Shown here piece after piece: positions 26,010 through 35,727 of a stretch of 49,713 bases of DNA; the first letter of the stretch is position 1, and every line of letters begins with the position of its first letter. The DNA is taken from NCBI RefSeq assembly GCF_001730305.1, contig NZ_MIJY01000011.1:1-49713 (forward strand), in the 5' to 3' direction. The notes beneath the pieces were generated by a model that searched no databases, was not told the origin of the DNA, and was given only the letters and a program-made list of their open reading frames with translations. Origin of the DNA: Enterococcus termitis (GTDB lineage Bacteria; Bacillota; Bacilli; Lactobacillales; Enterococcaceae). The translations under genes were made by a program, and so were the position numbers.

Positions 26010-27206
26010 CTACTCATCTAATAATTTCCTTTTATTTCTCGCTATAAAAGCAACTACAAATAGTAGTATTCCTGAAAAGACAAAAACAATATTCACACCT
26101 AACGTATCCGCTACAGCCCCCATCAATAATGACGATAAAGAGAAGGTTGCAGTATTTAATATACCTGTTGCAGCATACACAGATGTTAATTTATTTCTAT
26201 CAACCTTCTGTTGTAAGATCGTCGCCTGAGGGATATTCTTAACTTGCAAAAAAATACCTATCAGAATTGAATAGACTAAAATAAGAAGTGGATTTCCTCC
26301 TAAAGCAACGAGTAATGTAATAACTCCGCCTAGGATCGAACTGATGACTATTACTTTAGATTTATTTTTATCGACCATTACATTTAAATAAAATACAAGC
26401 ATACTTCCCAAAGCAGCGCCGAGAAAATAAGTGGCATTAATGTAGCCCCACCAATTCTCTGAAACATGTAAAACATCTTTCACAAAAACCAATACAACGG
26501 CTGAAATCCACGCCGTATTTGCAATACTCTCAAGTATATCCATACTCACAATTGTAAATATAATAGGTTGTTTGCGTATTTCCTGCCATCCAGAAATCAA
26601 GTTTTTCCATCTATTTTCATCAGCATTATCAGTCGTAGAAACGGTTGGTAAATACCAAAAAGCTAAAGTAGCAATAGCAAAGATACCAACATTGATCCAA
26701 ATCAGGCCTGAAATAGAGAAAAGTATCAATAAAGAAGAGCCCACTGCCCAACCGCCAATACTAACAATTTGAAGCATTGTACTGAAAATACTATTCGCAC
26801 GTATCAAATAAAACTTTTCAGCATAATGAGGTATAAGTGCCCTGGTGATTGGCTCTGCACAACCATCTAAAAAAGAAATACTAAAAATAAATGTATATAA
26901 AAAGAACAGATTTTCATTATTTACTTTTAAGTTCAAATACACAGCTAATCCTATTAATATAAATGTTTTAAACAATTGCGTTTTCCGCAAAACTTCTGTC
27001 AATGTAGCATAATTAATTAAAACCGGTGTCAACAATCCGGAAAATACTGTCCCAACAGTCATAATAACTGGTGCTAAAGAAGCAGCTAACGCAGAATTTG
27101 TTAGGGTAAAAACCGAACTCACGACAGCAATTGTGTATATAATATCGCCAATATTCGCAAACATTTGACCGATAACCAGCTTTTTGAACGCTTTATTTTT
27201 TTCCAT
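26010..27206 (-). CDS. MFS transporter (drug or peptide efflux type)
   Basis: A 398-aa membrane protein with about 12 predicted spans in the MFS arrangement and a basic cytoplasmic end (RNKRKLLDE). It resembles the MFS_3/macrolide-efflux-like group often found in bacteriocin and RiPP clusters. Central charged loops (MVDKNKSKV) follow the MFS pattern. The substrate is unknown. A decayed radical-SAM maturase gene lies 209 bases upstream in the same direction, so it may be the exporter of a lost peptide cluster. It starts at ATG 27206 after AGGTGAG. Confidence 0.8.
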   Translation of the reverse strand: MEKNKAFKKLVIGQMFANIGDIIYTIAVVSSVFTLTNSALAASLAPVIMTVGTVFSGLLTPVLINYATLTEVLRKTQLFKTFILIGLAVYLNLKVNNENLFFLYTFIFSISFLDGCAEPITRALIPHYAEKFYLIRANSIFSTMLQIVSIGGWAVGSSLLILFSISGLIWINVGIFAIATLAFWYLPTVSTTDNADENRWKNLISGWQEIRKQPIIFTIVSMDILESIANTAWISAVVLVFVKDVLHVSENWWGYINATYFLGAALGSMLVFYLNVMVDKNKSKVIVISSILGGVITLLVALGGNPLLILVYSILIGIFLQVKNIPQATILQQKVDRNKLTSVYAATGILNTATFSLSSLLMGAVADTLGVNIVFVFSGILLFVVAFIARNKRKLLDE

Positions 27207-27414
27207 TTTTTTCTCACCTTTACTTATCGAGAAACAGAAATTTGTCTCTTTGATTTTTTCTTAATTCTTTCAAAGTAAAGTAATTTTAACTATTCATAAA
27301 CGGATTCTCCTCATAATGATACACTACCACTGATAGTACCATCTTATTTTTCACCACTAAATCTTTTTATAAATCTCATATACAAGATCAAATAATTTTA
27401 CACAATATCCCTTA

Positions 27415-27765
27415 CTATTTCACTTTCCAGTTACATACACTAACTGAATCTTTTCTTATAATGGCTTCTGAAATATATCCTTTATAATAATTTTCTTCTG
27501 AACATGTAGAACACTGTTTTGAATCCGGAAACGCTAATTTTGAAAACAACTTGAAACTTTTAATTAAAATTGTTTTAAATGATTCTCGCTTCAAATTGCC
27601 AATGTTCAACTGCATCATGGCACAAGGCGTTACCATCATGTTTGGTTGGTTCTTTAATGTTTTATAACCTGCCACAGTTACCTATCTCATTTTTTCTTCT
27701 ATTTCCTCGATAGGCTGCGCTATTAGAGCAGTAGCCACACTTGTGTTTATTCCTGTTTTTCCATT
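27415..27765 (-). pseudogene. Decayed C-terminal part of a radical-SAM/SPASM peptide maturase
   Basis: An 86-codon frame (27415-27675) has the pattern of a SPASM-domain C-terminus: VTPCAMMQLNIGNLKRESFK, then CSTCSEENYYKGYI. In intact proteins the end would be C-x2-C-x5-C-x2-C; here both later cysteines are tyrosine (TAT for TGT), so iron-sulfur ligation is broken. The homologous frame continues upstream (NTSVATALIAQPIEEIEEK) past an in-frame TAG at 27682-27684 until TAA at 27766-27768. No radical-SAM core with CxxxCxxC remains. The reading as a RiPP maturase is inferred from these motifs and the adjacent MFS gene. Confidence 0.6.
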
Positions 27766-27887
27766 TTATCCACACCGTTTACCAATGAATATAAACTAAT
27801 CTTACCACAAAGTTAATAAATGAAAATACTCTTATCGTTAAATTTATCACAATGACTTAAAAACATTCAAAAAAACATCGAACAAAA

Positions 27888-27930
27888 AAAAGACAAGTAA
27901 TTGACTATCCAACTACTTGTCTTTTCATTA
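27888..27930. terminator. Bidirectional terminator-like hairpin
   Basis: AAAAGACAAGTA (27888-27899) pairs perfectly with TACTTGTCTTTT (27914-27925). It lies between the radical-SAM remnant and the duplicated DUF1846 fragment. Confidence 0.65.
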
Positions 27931-27998
27931 AAGGTAATTCAAATCATCCCTCAGAATGATATACCGTCACTTCTCTAAAACTTAATTTAATCATAACC

Positions 27999-28071
27999 AC
28001 CCTAAATATAATACAAATTCTCAGACGGATAAACTGCATCACTCGTAATATCCAAGCCTAACTCTCTTAAT
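27999..28071 (-). repeat. Left copy of a 73-bp direct repeat: duplicated 3' end of the DUF1846 gene
   Basis: These 73 bases match 35655-35727 at 72 positions and in the same orientation. They encode the last 21-22 codons ([19 protein letters not shown]...) and the stop of the DUF1846 gene. The only difference, at 28026, is synonymous (CCG for CCT, proline), suggesting it came from another functional allele. It lies about 50 bases past the terminator of bgl operon 1. Confidence 0.85.
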
Positions 28072-28120
28072 AGATAGGGTACAAACAAAGTACTAACATC
28101 GAGTAAAGACTTTAACAAAC

Positions 28121-28159
28121 AAGCACCATACGCAATCATCCAATCTGCGTATGGTGCTT
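28121..28159 (-). terminator. Terminator of bgl operon 1
   Basis: AAGCACCATACGCA (28121-28134) pairs perfectly with TGCGTATGGTGCTT (28146-28159). GTTTGTT follows on the minus strand, 14 bases after the bglA stop. Confidence 0.85.
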
Positions 28160-28172
28160 AAATATTCTATTT

Positions 28173-29660
<1,488 letters not shown>

Positions 29661-31526
29661 TTATAATAATGTAATCAAACGATCGCTTGTATCCACTTGT
29701 GCTTGATCGCTGACTACAACATCTTCATAATTTGCTGTATTCGTGATAATAACTGGTGTTGTTACGTCAAAGCCAGCTGCTTTAATGGCTTCGATATCAA
29801 ATACGACCAACGGATCGCCAGCTTTTACAGTTTGGCCTTGTGTTACTTTTAATTCAAAGTGTTTCCCGTCTAATTGAACGGTATCTAAACCAATATGAAT
29901 CAATACTTCCGCACCATTTTCTGAAGTTAAACCAACCGCATGTCCTGTTGCAAAGGCCATAGTCACTGTGCCATTGACTGGTGAAACCACTTCTCCTTTG
30001 GTTGGGGAAATCGCTAAGCCTTGCCCTAATGTTCCTGAAGCAAACGCTTTGTCATTAATGTTTTCTAGTGGCACAATGTCACCCGTTAGTGGGCTGCTGA
30101 TCATTTCTGATTTTACGCCAACATGTGTTGCTGTTTTTGCTGTCGATACTTCGTTTGTTCCTGTTGTTGTTTCTGGAATATCCTCAAATCCGATGAAATA
30201 AGTTAAAACCGCCGCCAAAACAAATGCTACGGCAATACCGATCAAGAAGCCGACAAAGCCTTCTCCTGTTGGTCCATAAAAAGCTGGAATCATTAAAATA
30301 CTAGATGGACCGGCTGCATATCCCATACTACCTGCATAACCAGCTATACCGCCACCAACTGCGGCTGAAATCACACCAATAATAAACGGACGTTTTAATC
30401 TTAATGTCACACCATAAACAGCTGGTTCTGTGATTCCAAATAAAGCAGTGACAACAGCAGAAGCTGATAATGCTTTAAATTCTTTGTTCTTGGTCTTCAA
30501 CATCACACCTAAAACAGCACCAGCCTGTGCAAATACAGAAATCGCCACACTTGGTTTCAGAGGATCTTTCCCCATTGTAGCAATATTGTTCATCATCACC
30601 GGCACGATACCCCAGTGTAAACCAAACATCACAAGAATTTGCCATGAAGCTGCAATTAAGGCACCCGCAATAATCGGATTAAAATTAATCACTGTGATCA
30701 ACACATCCGCAATCGCATTCCCTACATATACGCCGAATGGTCCAAAAATCATTAACGTTAAAGGTACCACTACAACCAACAGAATCATTGGTGTAATAAA
30801 GTTTTTAATACTTTGATGCAAACGTTTATTCAGGAATTTCTCTAAAATACTCATGACGTAAATAGACAAAATAATCGGAATAACTGTTGACGTATATTTC
30901 ACCATCACCACTGGAATTCCAAAGAAATCAGCCGATACTCCTGGTTCTGCCAACCCAATAATCGTTGGATAAACCAGAGCACCTGCAATCGTTACAGCAA
31001 CAAAGACATTGGCTTTAAATTTTCTTGCCGCTGTAATTGCTAGTAAAACGGGCAAGAAGTAGAACAAACTATCCGCAATTGCACTTAGAATGATATACGT
31101 CGACGTTTCAGGGATGATCAATTTTGTCGTCGTAGCAATAGAAAGTAGCCCTTTTAAAATCCCTGCTCCTGCCATCACACCAAGTAAAGGCGTAAATAAG
31201 CTGGAAATCATATCTACAAATTTACCAAAAATCGTTTCATTTTCATTTGAACTATTATCTGAACTGGTCTGATCACCAGTTAGATTTGAAATGTTTCCAA
31301 TCGCCTCATACACTTCAGGCACTGTGTTGCCAATCACCACTTGGAATTGTCCAGCACTTTCCATTACCGTTACAACACCGGGAATACTTTCCACAGCATT
31401 TTTATCCACAATCGTTCTATCTTTCAATTTAAATCGTAAGCGTGTCGCACAATGAACGAGTGATTGTACGTTTTCTTCGCCACCGACTTCTTTTAATATT
31501 TTTTCTGCTAATTGATTCGTATCCAT
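29661..31526 (-). CDS. bglP: Beta-glucoside PTS permease EIIBCA, operon 1
   Basis: A 621-aa three-domain permease that imports and phosphorylates beta-glucosides. The IIB domain has C26 in LVHCATRLRFKL. The IIC membrane domain spans about 100-450, with GITEPAVYGVTLRLKRPF the conserved loop. The IIA domain (about 475-621) carries the phosphohistidine in VLIHIGLDTVQL. ATG 31526 follows AGGAGG-type sequence; upstream in-frame codons belong to the leader. Expression is controlled by the RAT/terminator at 31611-31702 and the cre-bearing promoter. Confidence 0.94.
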   Translation of the reverse strand: MDTNQLAEKILKEVGGEENVQSLVHCATRLRFKLKDRTIVDKNAVESIPGVVTVMESAGQFQVVIGNTVPEVYEAIGNISNLTGDQTSSDNSSNENETIFGKFVDMISSLFTPLLGVMAGAGILKGLLSIATTTKLIIPETSTYIILSAIADSLFYFLPVLLAITAARKFKANVFVAVTIAGALVYPTIIGLAEPGVSADFFGIPVVMVKYTSTVIPIILSIYVMSILEKFLNKRLHQSIKNFITPMILLVVVVPLTLMIFGPFGVYVGNAIADVLITVINFNPIIAGALIAASWQILVMFGLHWGIVPVMMNNIATMGKDPLKPSVAISVFAQAGAVLGVMLKTKNKEFKALSASAVVTALFGITEPAVYGVTLRLKRPFIIGVISAAVGGGIAGYAGSMGYAAGPSSILMIPAFYGPTGEGFVGFLIGIAVAFVLAAVLTYFIGFEDIPETTTGTNEVSTAKTATHVGVKSEMISSPLTGDIVPLENINDKAFASGTLGQGLAISPTKGEVVSPVNGTVTMAFATGHAVGLTSENGAEVLIHIGLDTVQLDGKHFELKVTQGQTVKAGDPLVVFDIEAIKAAGFDVTTPVIITNTANYEDVVVSDQAQVDTSDRLITLL

Positions 31527-31610
31527 GATAAATCCTCCTAAGAACATACTTGCAAAAGGTTGTTTTCAACTGGTTTAAAATAGTTCCGGATCTATTTTTG
31601 GCAAAACAAA

Positions 31611-31676
31611 AACCTAAACCTTTACTAAAAAATGCATACACTACCCCTGTGTGCAATTCCTTAGTAAAAGTTTAGG
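31611..31676 (-). terminator. RAT-controlled leader terminator, operon 1
   Basis: CCTAAACCTTTACTAA (31613-31628) pairs with TTAGTAAAAGTTTAGG (31661-31676) over 16 bp with one wobble. TTTTTGTTTTG follows on the minus strand. Its promoter-proximal arm overlaps the RAT, so BglG binding should prevent it forming. Confidence 0.88.
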
Positions 31677-31702
31677 TGTCGCCTGCCGAACAGTCACAAT
31701 CC
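31671..31702 (-). promoter_or_regulatory. Ribonucleic antiterminator (RAT), operon 1
   Basis: The minus strand reads GGATTGTGACTG-ttcgg-CAGGCGACACC-TAAA, a strong match to the BglG/LicT RAT consensus, including the CTG/CAG upper stem and the GG/CC lower stem. Confidence 0.88.
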
Positions 31703-31737
31703 ACTAACCTGATACGTTATTTATTTATCTGTCTCAA

Positions 31738-31766
31738 ATGATAGCATTTTCAAAAATGGAAGTCAA
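31738..31766 (-). promoter_or_regulatory. bglP promoter with cre site
   Basis: TTGACT (minus, 31766-31761), 17 bases, then TATCAT (31743-31738). A cre-like TGAAAATGCTATCA (31752-31739, 13/14) overlaps the -10. The -35 overlaps the stop of the bglG gene. Confidence 0.75.
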
Positions 31767-32617
31767 TCCTTTTTTGAAAGTGTTTTCTCTCTCGTATATA
31801 AACGTTTTAAATGAATCACAAGATACAGCATTTCCTCAGACGTTAAATCCAGATGGAAAGTCGTATACACATACTCTGCAATTTTATTTGCACAATCATA
31901 CGCTAATGGGTACTTCTTTTTCATTAATAGATACAGGTCATGATCTTCGCTGTCGAGTAACGTTCCATTGGTGATACGCTGTACAAAAAACTTCAGATGC
32001 GTCAAAAAACGATAAAAATTCAATGACTCTTCATCGTATTCGATCCCTAAATGATATTTCACAATTTTTAAAATAGCCGAAACTTCTTTCGTGATTGCAA
32101 CGGTGGTATTCATTTCTTCATTCATTTCTGCATTGATCAAATGCATTGCAATAAAACCTGCCTCATCATCTGGCAAGCGAACCTTTGTTTCCTGCTCAAG
32201 CATATCTAGTAAATCTTTTGCCAGCTCAAATTCATTTGGGTATAAGCGATTGATCTCCCAAATCAACGAATTGGTGATTGCTTGTCCATTTTGATGTCTT
32301 TTTAGCGCATGAAAAATATGATCCACAAGAGATACATGCAAGCTCTCATTTAATTTCTGCTTTAGCTTTTTCTTGGCGATATCAATAAATTCCTCTGTTA
32401 CCTTTAGAATTGGATAAGGTACTTCATTACTAAGTGAATTAAAATGTTGTTGCAAGCCAGCATCCTCTAAATGAAAAATTTTGTCGGCTTTTGTTATATC
32501 TAATGTTTCTCCTGCACTTTTTTTAAATCCAATTCCTTTACCCATGATCACATGTTCTATTTCATGCTCATCTTTTGTGATGATCACGTTGTTGTTTAAT
32601 ATTTTATATATTCTCAT
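31763..32617 (-). CDS. bglG: BglG-family transcription antiterminator, operon 1
   Basis: A 284-aa antiterminator. The N-terminal 55 residues (MRIYKILNNNVIITKDEHEIEHVIMGKGIGF) are the CAT RNA-binding domain. They are followed by two PRD domains with regulatory histidines, for example SLVDHIFHAL, MHLINAEMN and the C-terminal VIHLKRLY. PTS phosphorylation of these should switch RAT binding. AGGAGG lies upstream of ATG 32617. It sits directly before the RAT/terminator and bglP and may also contribute transcripts to them. Confidence 0.93.
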   Translation of the reverse strand: MRIYKILNNNVIITKDEHEIEHVIMGKGIGFKKSAGETLDITKADKIFHLEDAGLQQHFNSLSNEVPYPILKVTEEFIDIAKKKLKQKLNESLHVSLVDHIFHALKRHQNGQAITNSLIWEINRLYPNEFELAKDLLDMLEQETKVRLPDDEAGFIAMHLINAEMNEEMNTTVAITKEVSAILKIVKYHLGIEYDEESLNFYRFLTHLKFFVQRITNGTLLDSEDHDLYLLMKKKYPLAYDCANKIAEYVYTTFHLDLTSEEMLYLVIHLKRLYTREKTLSKKD

Positions 32618-32784
32618 GACTTAACCTCCTCATTTTTGACTGGCTTCTTCAATTTGCTATTCTACGCTATGAAACGAGAAAAAGAAAGGGGGTGTTTTTT
32701 TATGAGAATACGTTTTTTCGCTTAAGTACACCTTTCATGACGATTTGCCTTTTTATTTATTACAATTCTTGCAACATAAAAAAA

Positions 32785-32812
32785 GACTCAAAGAGTTCTC
32801 CCTTTAAGTCTC
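32785..32812 (-). terminator. Terminator of the oxidoreductase gene
   Basis: AGACTcAAAG pairs with CTTTaAGTCT, and seven Ts follow on the minus strand. It separates the oxidoreductase from bgl operon 1. The remainder of 32618-32938 holds the bglG promoter region and no other clear element. Confidence 0.7.
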
Positions 32813-32938
32813 ATAACCATCGATTTATTTTTTTGAATAGCCTTCACATTCCATGTTTACTTAGCACTTGGTATCCTTTTCCAGCTTGTTTCATACAGCT
32901 TATCTAACTGGTTTTTTAGATAACCTTTAACTATTTCA

Positions 32939-33943
32939 TTAGTCAAATTTTATCACTACTTTCCCCTGTGGATGACCTTTTGCAACTAACTCTAACGCCT
33001 GATTGATATCTTCCAACCGGAATTCTGACGGATCGATTGCAGGAACTATATTGTTTTTCTCGATAATCTTTGATACCTGCTCCAATTGTTTCCCATCTGC
33101 TCGAACAAAAATGAACTGATACTCGACATTTTTTTCCTTTGCTTTTTTATCATATTTTGAACCGGCTAAACCAAATAAAAATTGTTTCCATTTCGGTAAA
33201 CCTTGACTTACAGCAAAGTCTTTATTCGGTCCTGTTCTGAGGCTCAGTAAACGACCGCCTGGTTTAATGATCGATAATTCCCGTTCAAATTCTGAAGCGC
33301 CCAAAGTATCAATCACAAAATCGACTGGCTCTATCACTTCCCAATAATTTTCTGTTTTATAGTCAATAAAGCGATCTGCACCAACAGCTAATGTTCTTTC
33401 TTTAGCTGTTGCGTTTCCTGAAACGATTACGGTTAAGCCCATTGATTTGGCAATCGGTATGGCCAGCTGACCAAAGCTGCCTGAACCACCTGAGATAAAA
33501 ACGGTTTGTCCTGGTTGGGCATTTAATTTTTCATGAAGAGCTTGATACGCTGTTAAACCAGTCAATGGAACGGCTGCTCCTGTAACAAAATCTAAATATT
33601 TAGGTAAAAAATAAATAGCCTGAGCATCGATAGCAACATACTCTGTAAAAGCGCCAATGTGATCAATTGGTAATCTCGCATACACTGCGTCTCCGACTTT
33701 AAAATCTTCGACACCTTTGCCAACTTTCTCTACGACACCTGTTAATTCATTTCCCAGTGTCAAAGGCATTTGATACTCTTGAATCAGTTTTACTGCTCCA
33801 GTGATGTTCAACATTTCTAATGGATTTACAGCCGCCGTTTTTACTTTTATTAATACTTGTGTGTCTGAAATTTCCGGAATTGGTATTTCTTTGATTTGAG
33901 CGTGGATTTCTTTAGTATATTTATTAATTTGAGCTGCTTTCAT
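32939..33943 (-). CDS. Zinc-free medium-chain NADP-dependent oxidoreductase (quinone reductase type)
   Basis: A 334-aa MDR-superfamily enzyme. The catalytic domain has LGNELTGVVEKVGKGVEDFKVGDAV (about 61-85), and the nucleotide-binding domain has FISGGSGSFGQLAIPIAK. The GHE and four-cysteine zinc motifs of alcohol dehydrogenases are absent, so it should be a quinone or enone reductase. The substrate is unknown. It has its own promoter region with a copy of the TetR operator at 34063-34076 and belongs to the regulon of the TetR gene at 34849. Confidence 0.85.
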   Translation of the reverse strand: MKAAQINKYTKEIHAQIKEIPIPEISDTQVLIKVKTAAVNPLEMLNITGAVKLIQEYQMPLTLGNELTGVVEKVGKGVEDFKVGDAVYARLPIDHIGAFTEYVAIDAQAIYFLPKYLDFVTGAAVPLTGLTAYQALHEKLNAQPGQTVFISGGSGSFGQLAIPIAKSMGLTVIVSGNATAKERTLAVGADRFIDYKTENYWEVIEPVDFVIDTLGASEFERELSIIKPGGRLLSLRTGPNKDFAVSQGLPKWKQFLFGLAGSKYDKKAKEKNVEYQFIFVRADGKQLEQVSKIIEKNNIVPAIDPSEFRLEDINQALELVAKGHPQGKVVIKFD

Positions 33944-34062
33944 GTTTTCGCTTCCTACTTTCTTGTTTGATATTTCGTAAAATTAATTGCCTTTATTGCC
34001 TATTTATGTTCTCTTTCGCTTGGATAAACGGTTTTCTATAGCTCACCAAAGGACGCTTTATT

Positions 34063-34076
34063 AGAATGATCGTTCT
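34063..34076. promoter_or_regulatory. TetR operator upstream of the oxidoreductase
   Basis: AGAATGATCGTTCT, identical as double-stranded DNA to the site at 35449-35462. The arms AGAA/TTCT flank a central GATC. Confidence 0.65.
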
Positions 34077-34092
34077 AATAAATTTAAAAAAA

Positions 34093-34833
34093 TTATAGAG
34101 AAAATACTGGAAACCTTGCATCACTTAAGGTAAATTGGTTTTTCTCATCAACAATCCCTAAAATATGCTCACTTTCATAAAGTGCTAGTAAGTAAGTTGC
34201 AACTTCCTGCGGTGAACGTAGCTGAATATTCGTAGCTACTGATTTTTTCTCACTCGATTGTTGGATAAATGCAGTGTCAGTATACGCTGGTGCCAAAACT
34301 TTTGCTTTTAAGGTCGCGTTTTTCAATTCAGCAGCAAGGCCTTCGGTCAGAACACTCACATAAAATTTTGAAGCGGAATATGCAACATTCCCTAGTCCAA
34401 TCACATAGCCCATCGCTGATGAGACATTGATAAGTTGTGCTCCAGGTTTATTGGCATAGTCTCTTGCATAGAGTATGGATAAAATAGTCGTCGCTTCTAT
34501 GTTGACTTGGATTAACTGCTCGATTTGTTTCAACTCATTATTAATTAATGCGCCGAACGTTCCTACTCCGGCATTATTGATCCATGTTTCGATTTCATAT
34601 ATTTTTAGTGCATCGTATAATGCATAAACCTCTTCTTTTTTTGATAAATCACTAACTTTTATAATAATCTCCAATTCAGGATATTGTTCTTGAATCTTTT
34701 TTTGTAATGCTGATAACTGCTCTTTTCTTCTTGCTACTAGTATCATGTGCTTTTTCTTTTCTGCAAAAGCTAAAGCTGTTTCATAACCAATCCCCGAGCT
34801 GGCTCCTGTAATGACTACATACTTTTTGTTCAA
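34093..34833 (-). CDS. Short-chain dehydrogenase/reductase
   Basis: A 246-aa classical SDR. The cofactor motif TGASSGIGYETA (about 10-21), NNAGVG (about 87-92), the catalytic serine in NVSSAMG and YSASK (Y and K catalytic) are all present. The arginine-containing VARRKEQL favours NADP(H). It starts at TTG 34833 with GAAGGAAA upstream, 15 bases after the TetR stop, so the two are co-transcribed. The substrate is unknown; it is probably part of an electrophile or aldehyde response together with the oxidoreductase. Confidence 0.87.
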   Translation of the reverse strand: MNKKYVVITGASSGIGYETALAFAEKKKHMILVARRKEQLSALQKKIQEQYPELEIIIKVSDLSKKEEVYALYDALKIYEIETWINNAGVGTFGALINNELKQIEQLIQVNIEATTILSILYARDYANKPGAQLINVSSAMGYVIGLGNVAYSASKFYVSVLTEGLAAELKNATLKAKVLAPAYTDTAFIQQSSEKKSVATNIQLRSPQEVATYLLALYESEHILGIVDEKNQFTLSDARFPVFSL

Positions 34834-34848
34834 TTCGTTTCCTTCTTT

Positions 34849-35424
34849 CTATTTTATTATCGACAATGTCGTTTTTACGATCGACTGTAATTTTGCTTGA
34901 TCATTCGTGGTCTTCACTAACACTCTAAGACCAACCCAAGCATTATGTAAATAACTTGCTAACTCTGGCAACTGCTGGTTTCTAGCTAGCTCTCCCTTTG
35001 CTTCAGCCTCAATCAGCAACTGATAAAGATACATTTCACTTTTTTTAAATATTTCTTGAACTTTGTTTTCTATTGCTCGATCCAATAAAGATAATTCTGT
35101 TGCTGTATTAACAATCAGACAGCCTTTGGGATTCTCATCATTTACAGATAAGGTAATTAAAAATAGTGTTTCCAGCTGTTCATGAATTGTCATTTTCTGT
35201 GTCACTTGTTGATTGATGATTCCATTTAGTCTACGTTCATAGCAATCAAGTGATTTCAAAAATAGTTCATGCTTATCCCCGAACGTGTCATAAATACTAC
35301 GACGATGGATACCCATATAATCAACTAAATCTTGCATAGAGGTTTTCTCGTAACCTTTTTCCCAAAAGAGCTGCATAGCTTTCTCTAAAACAATTTGTTC
35401 ATCAAATTCTTTTACTCTTCCCAT
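34849..35424 (-). CDS. TetR-family repressor of the oxidoreductase/SDR group
   Basis: A 191-aa repressor. The N-terminal helix-turn-helix includes TSMQDLVDYMGIHRRSIYDTFGDKHELF (about 28-55). The C-terminal domain resembles the TetR_C group often paired with SDR and quinone reductase genes. GGGAGG precedes ATG 35424. It is first in an operon with the SDR, and identical operator sequences in front of it and in front of the oxidoreductase indicate autoregulation plus control of both enzymes. Confidence 0.87.
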   Translation of the reverse strand: MGRVKEFDEQIVLEKAMQLFWEKGYEKTSMQDLVDYMGIHRRSIYDTFGDKHELFLKSLDCYERRLNGIINQQVTQKMTIHEQLETLFLITLSVNDENPKGCLIVNTATELSLLDRAIENKVQEIFKKSEMYLYQLLIEAEAKGELARNQQLPELASYLHNAWVGLRVLVKTTNDQAKLQSIVKTTLSIIK

Positions 35425-35448
35425 GGATTCTTGCCTCCCACCTTTTCT

Positions 35449-35491
35449 AGAACGATCATTCTCATATTAACAAATTACTGAACTAAAGTAA
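35449..35491 (-). promoter_or_regulatory. tetR-SDR promoter and TetR operator
   Basis: On the minus strand TTTACT, 17 bases, TAATAT is followed directly by the operator AGAATGATCGTTCT (35462-35449). A repressor bound there would sit on the transcription start. Confidence 0.65.
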
Positions 35492-35522
35492 ATAGTTTTC
35501 GTTGCTTCAGCTTAAAAAATAA

Positions 35523-35563
35523 AATAGCGGTAGCCCCATCAACTGATGAAATTATCCGCTATT
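35523..35563. terminator. Hairpin after the DUF1846 gene
   Basis: AATAGCGG (35523-35530) pairs perfectly with CCGCTATT (35556-35563), with a further CATCA/TGATG pair in the loop. It is the likely transcript end of the DUF1846 gene. Confidence 0.55.
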
Positions 35564-35654
35564 CTTAGTGTTTTGTCTTTTAATTTAGCCTTTGAATCAA
35601 TAAGTTGAATCGTTTTAAGCAGAGTGATGCCCGTTTTTTAGTGGATCATTGCAC

Positions 35655-35727
35655 ACCCTAAATATAATACAAATTCTCAGAAGGATAAACTGCATCACTC
35701 GTAATATCCAAGCCTAACTCTCTTAAT
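35655..35727 (-). repeat. Right copy of the 73-bp direct repeat
   Basis: This is the native 3' end of the DUF1846 gene, with its stop at 35658-35660. It is repeated 7.66 kb away at 27999-28071 with one synonymous difference. Confidence 0.85.

Noticed and set aside
28002-28139. A 45-codon minus-strand frame ending in the DUF1846 C-terminal residues
   Set aside because: It starts inside the bgl operon terminator, has no ribosome site, and its coding look comes only from the duplicated gene fragment.
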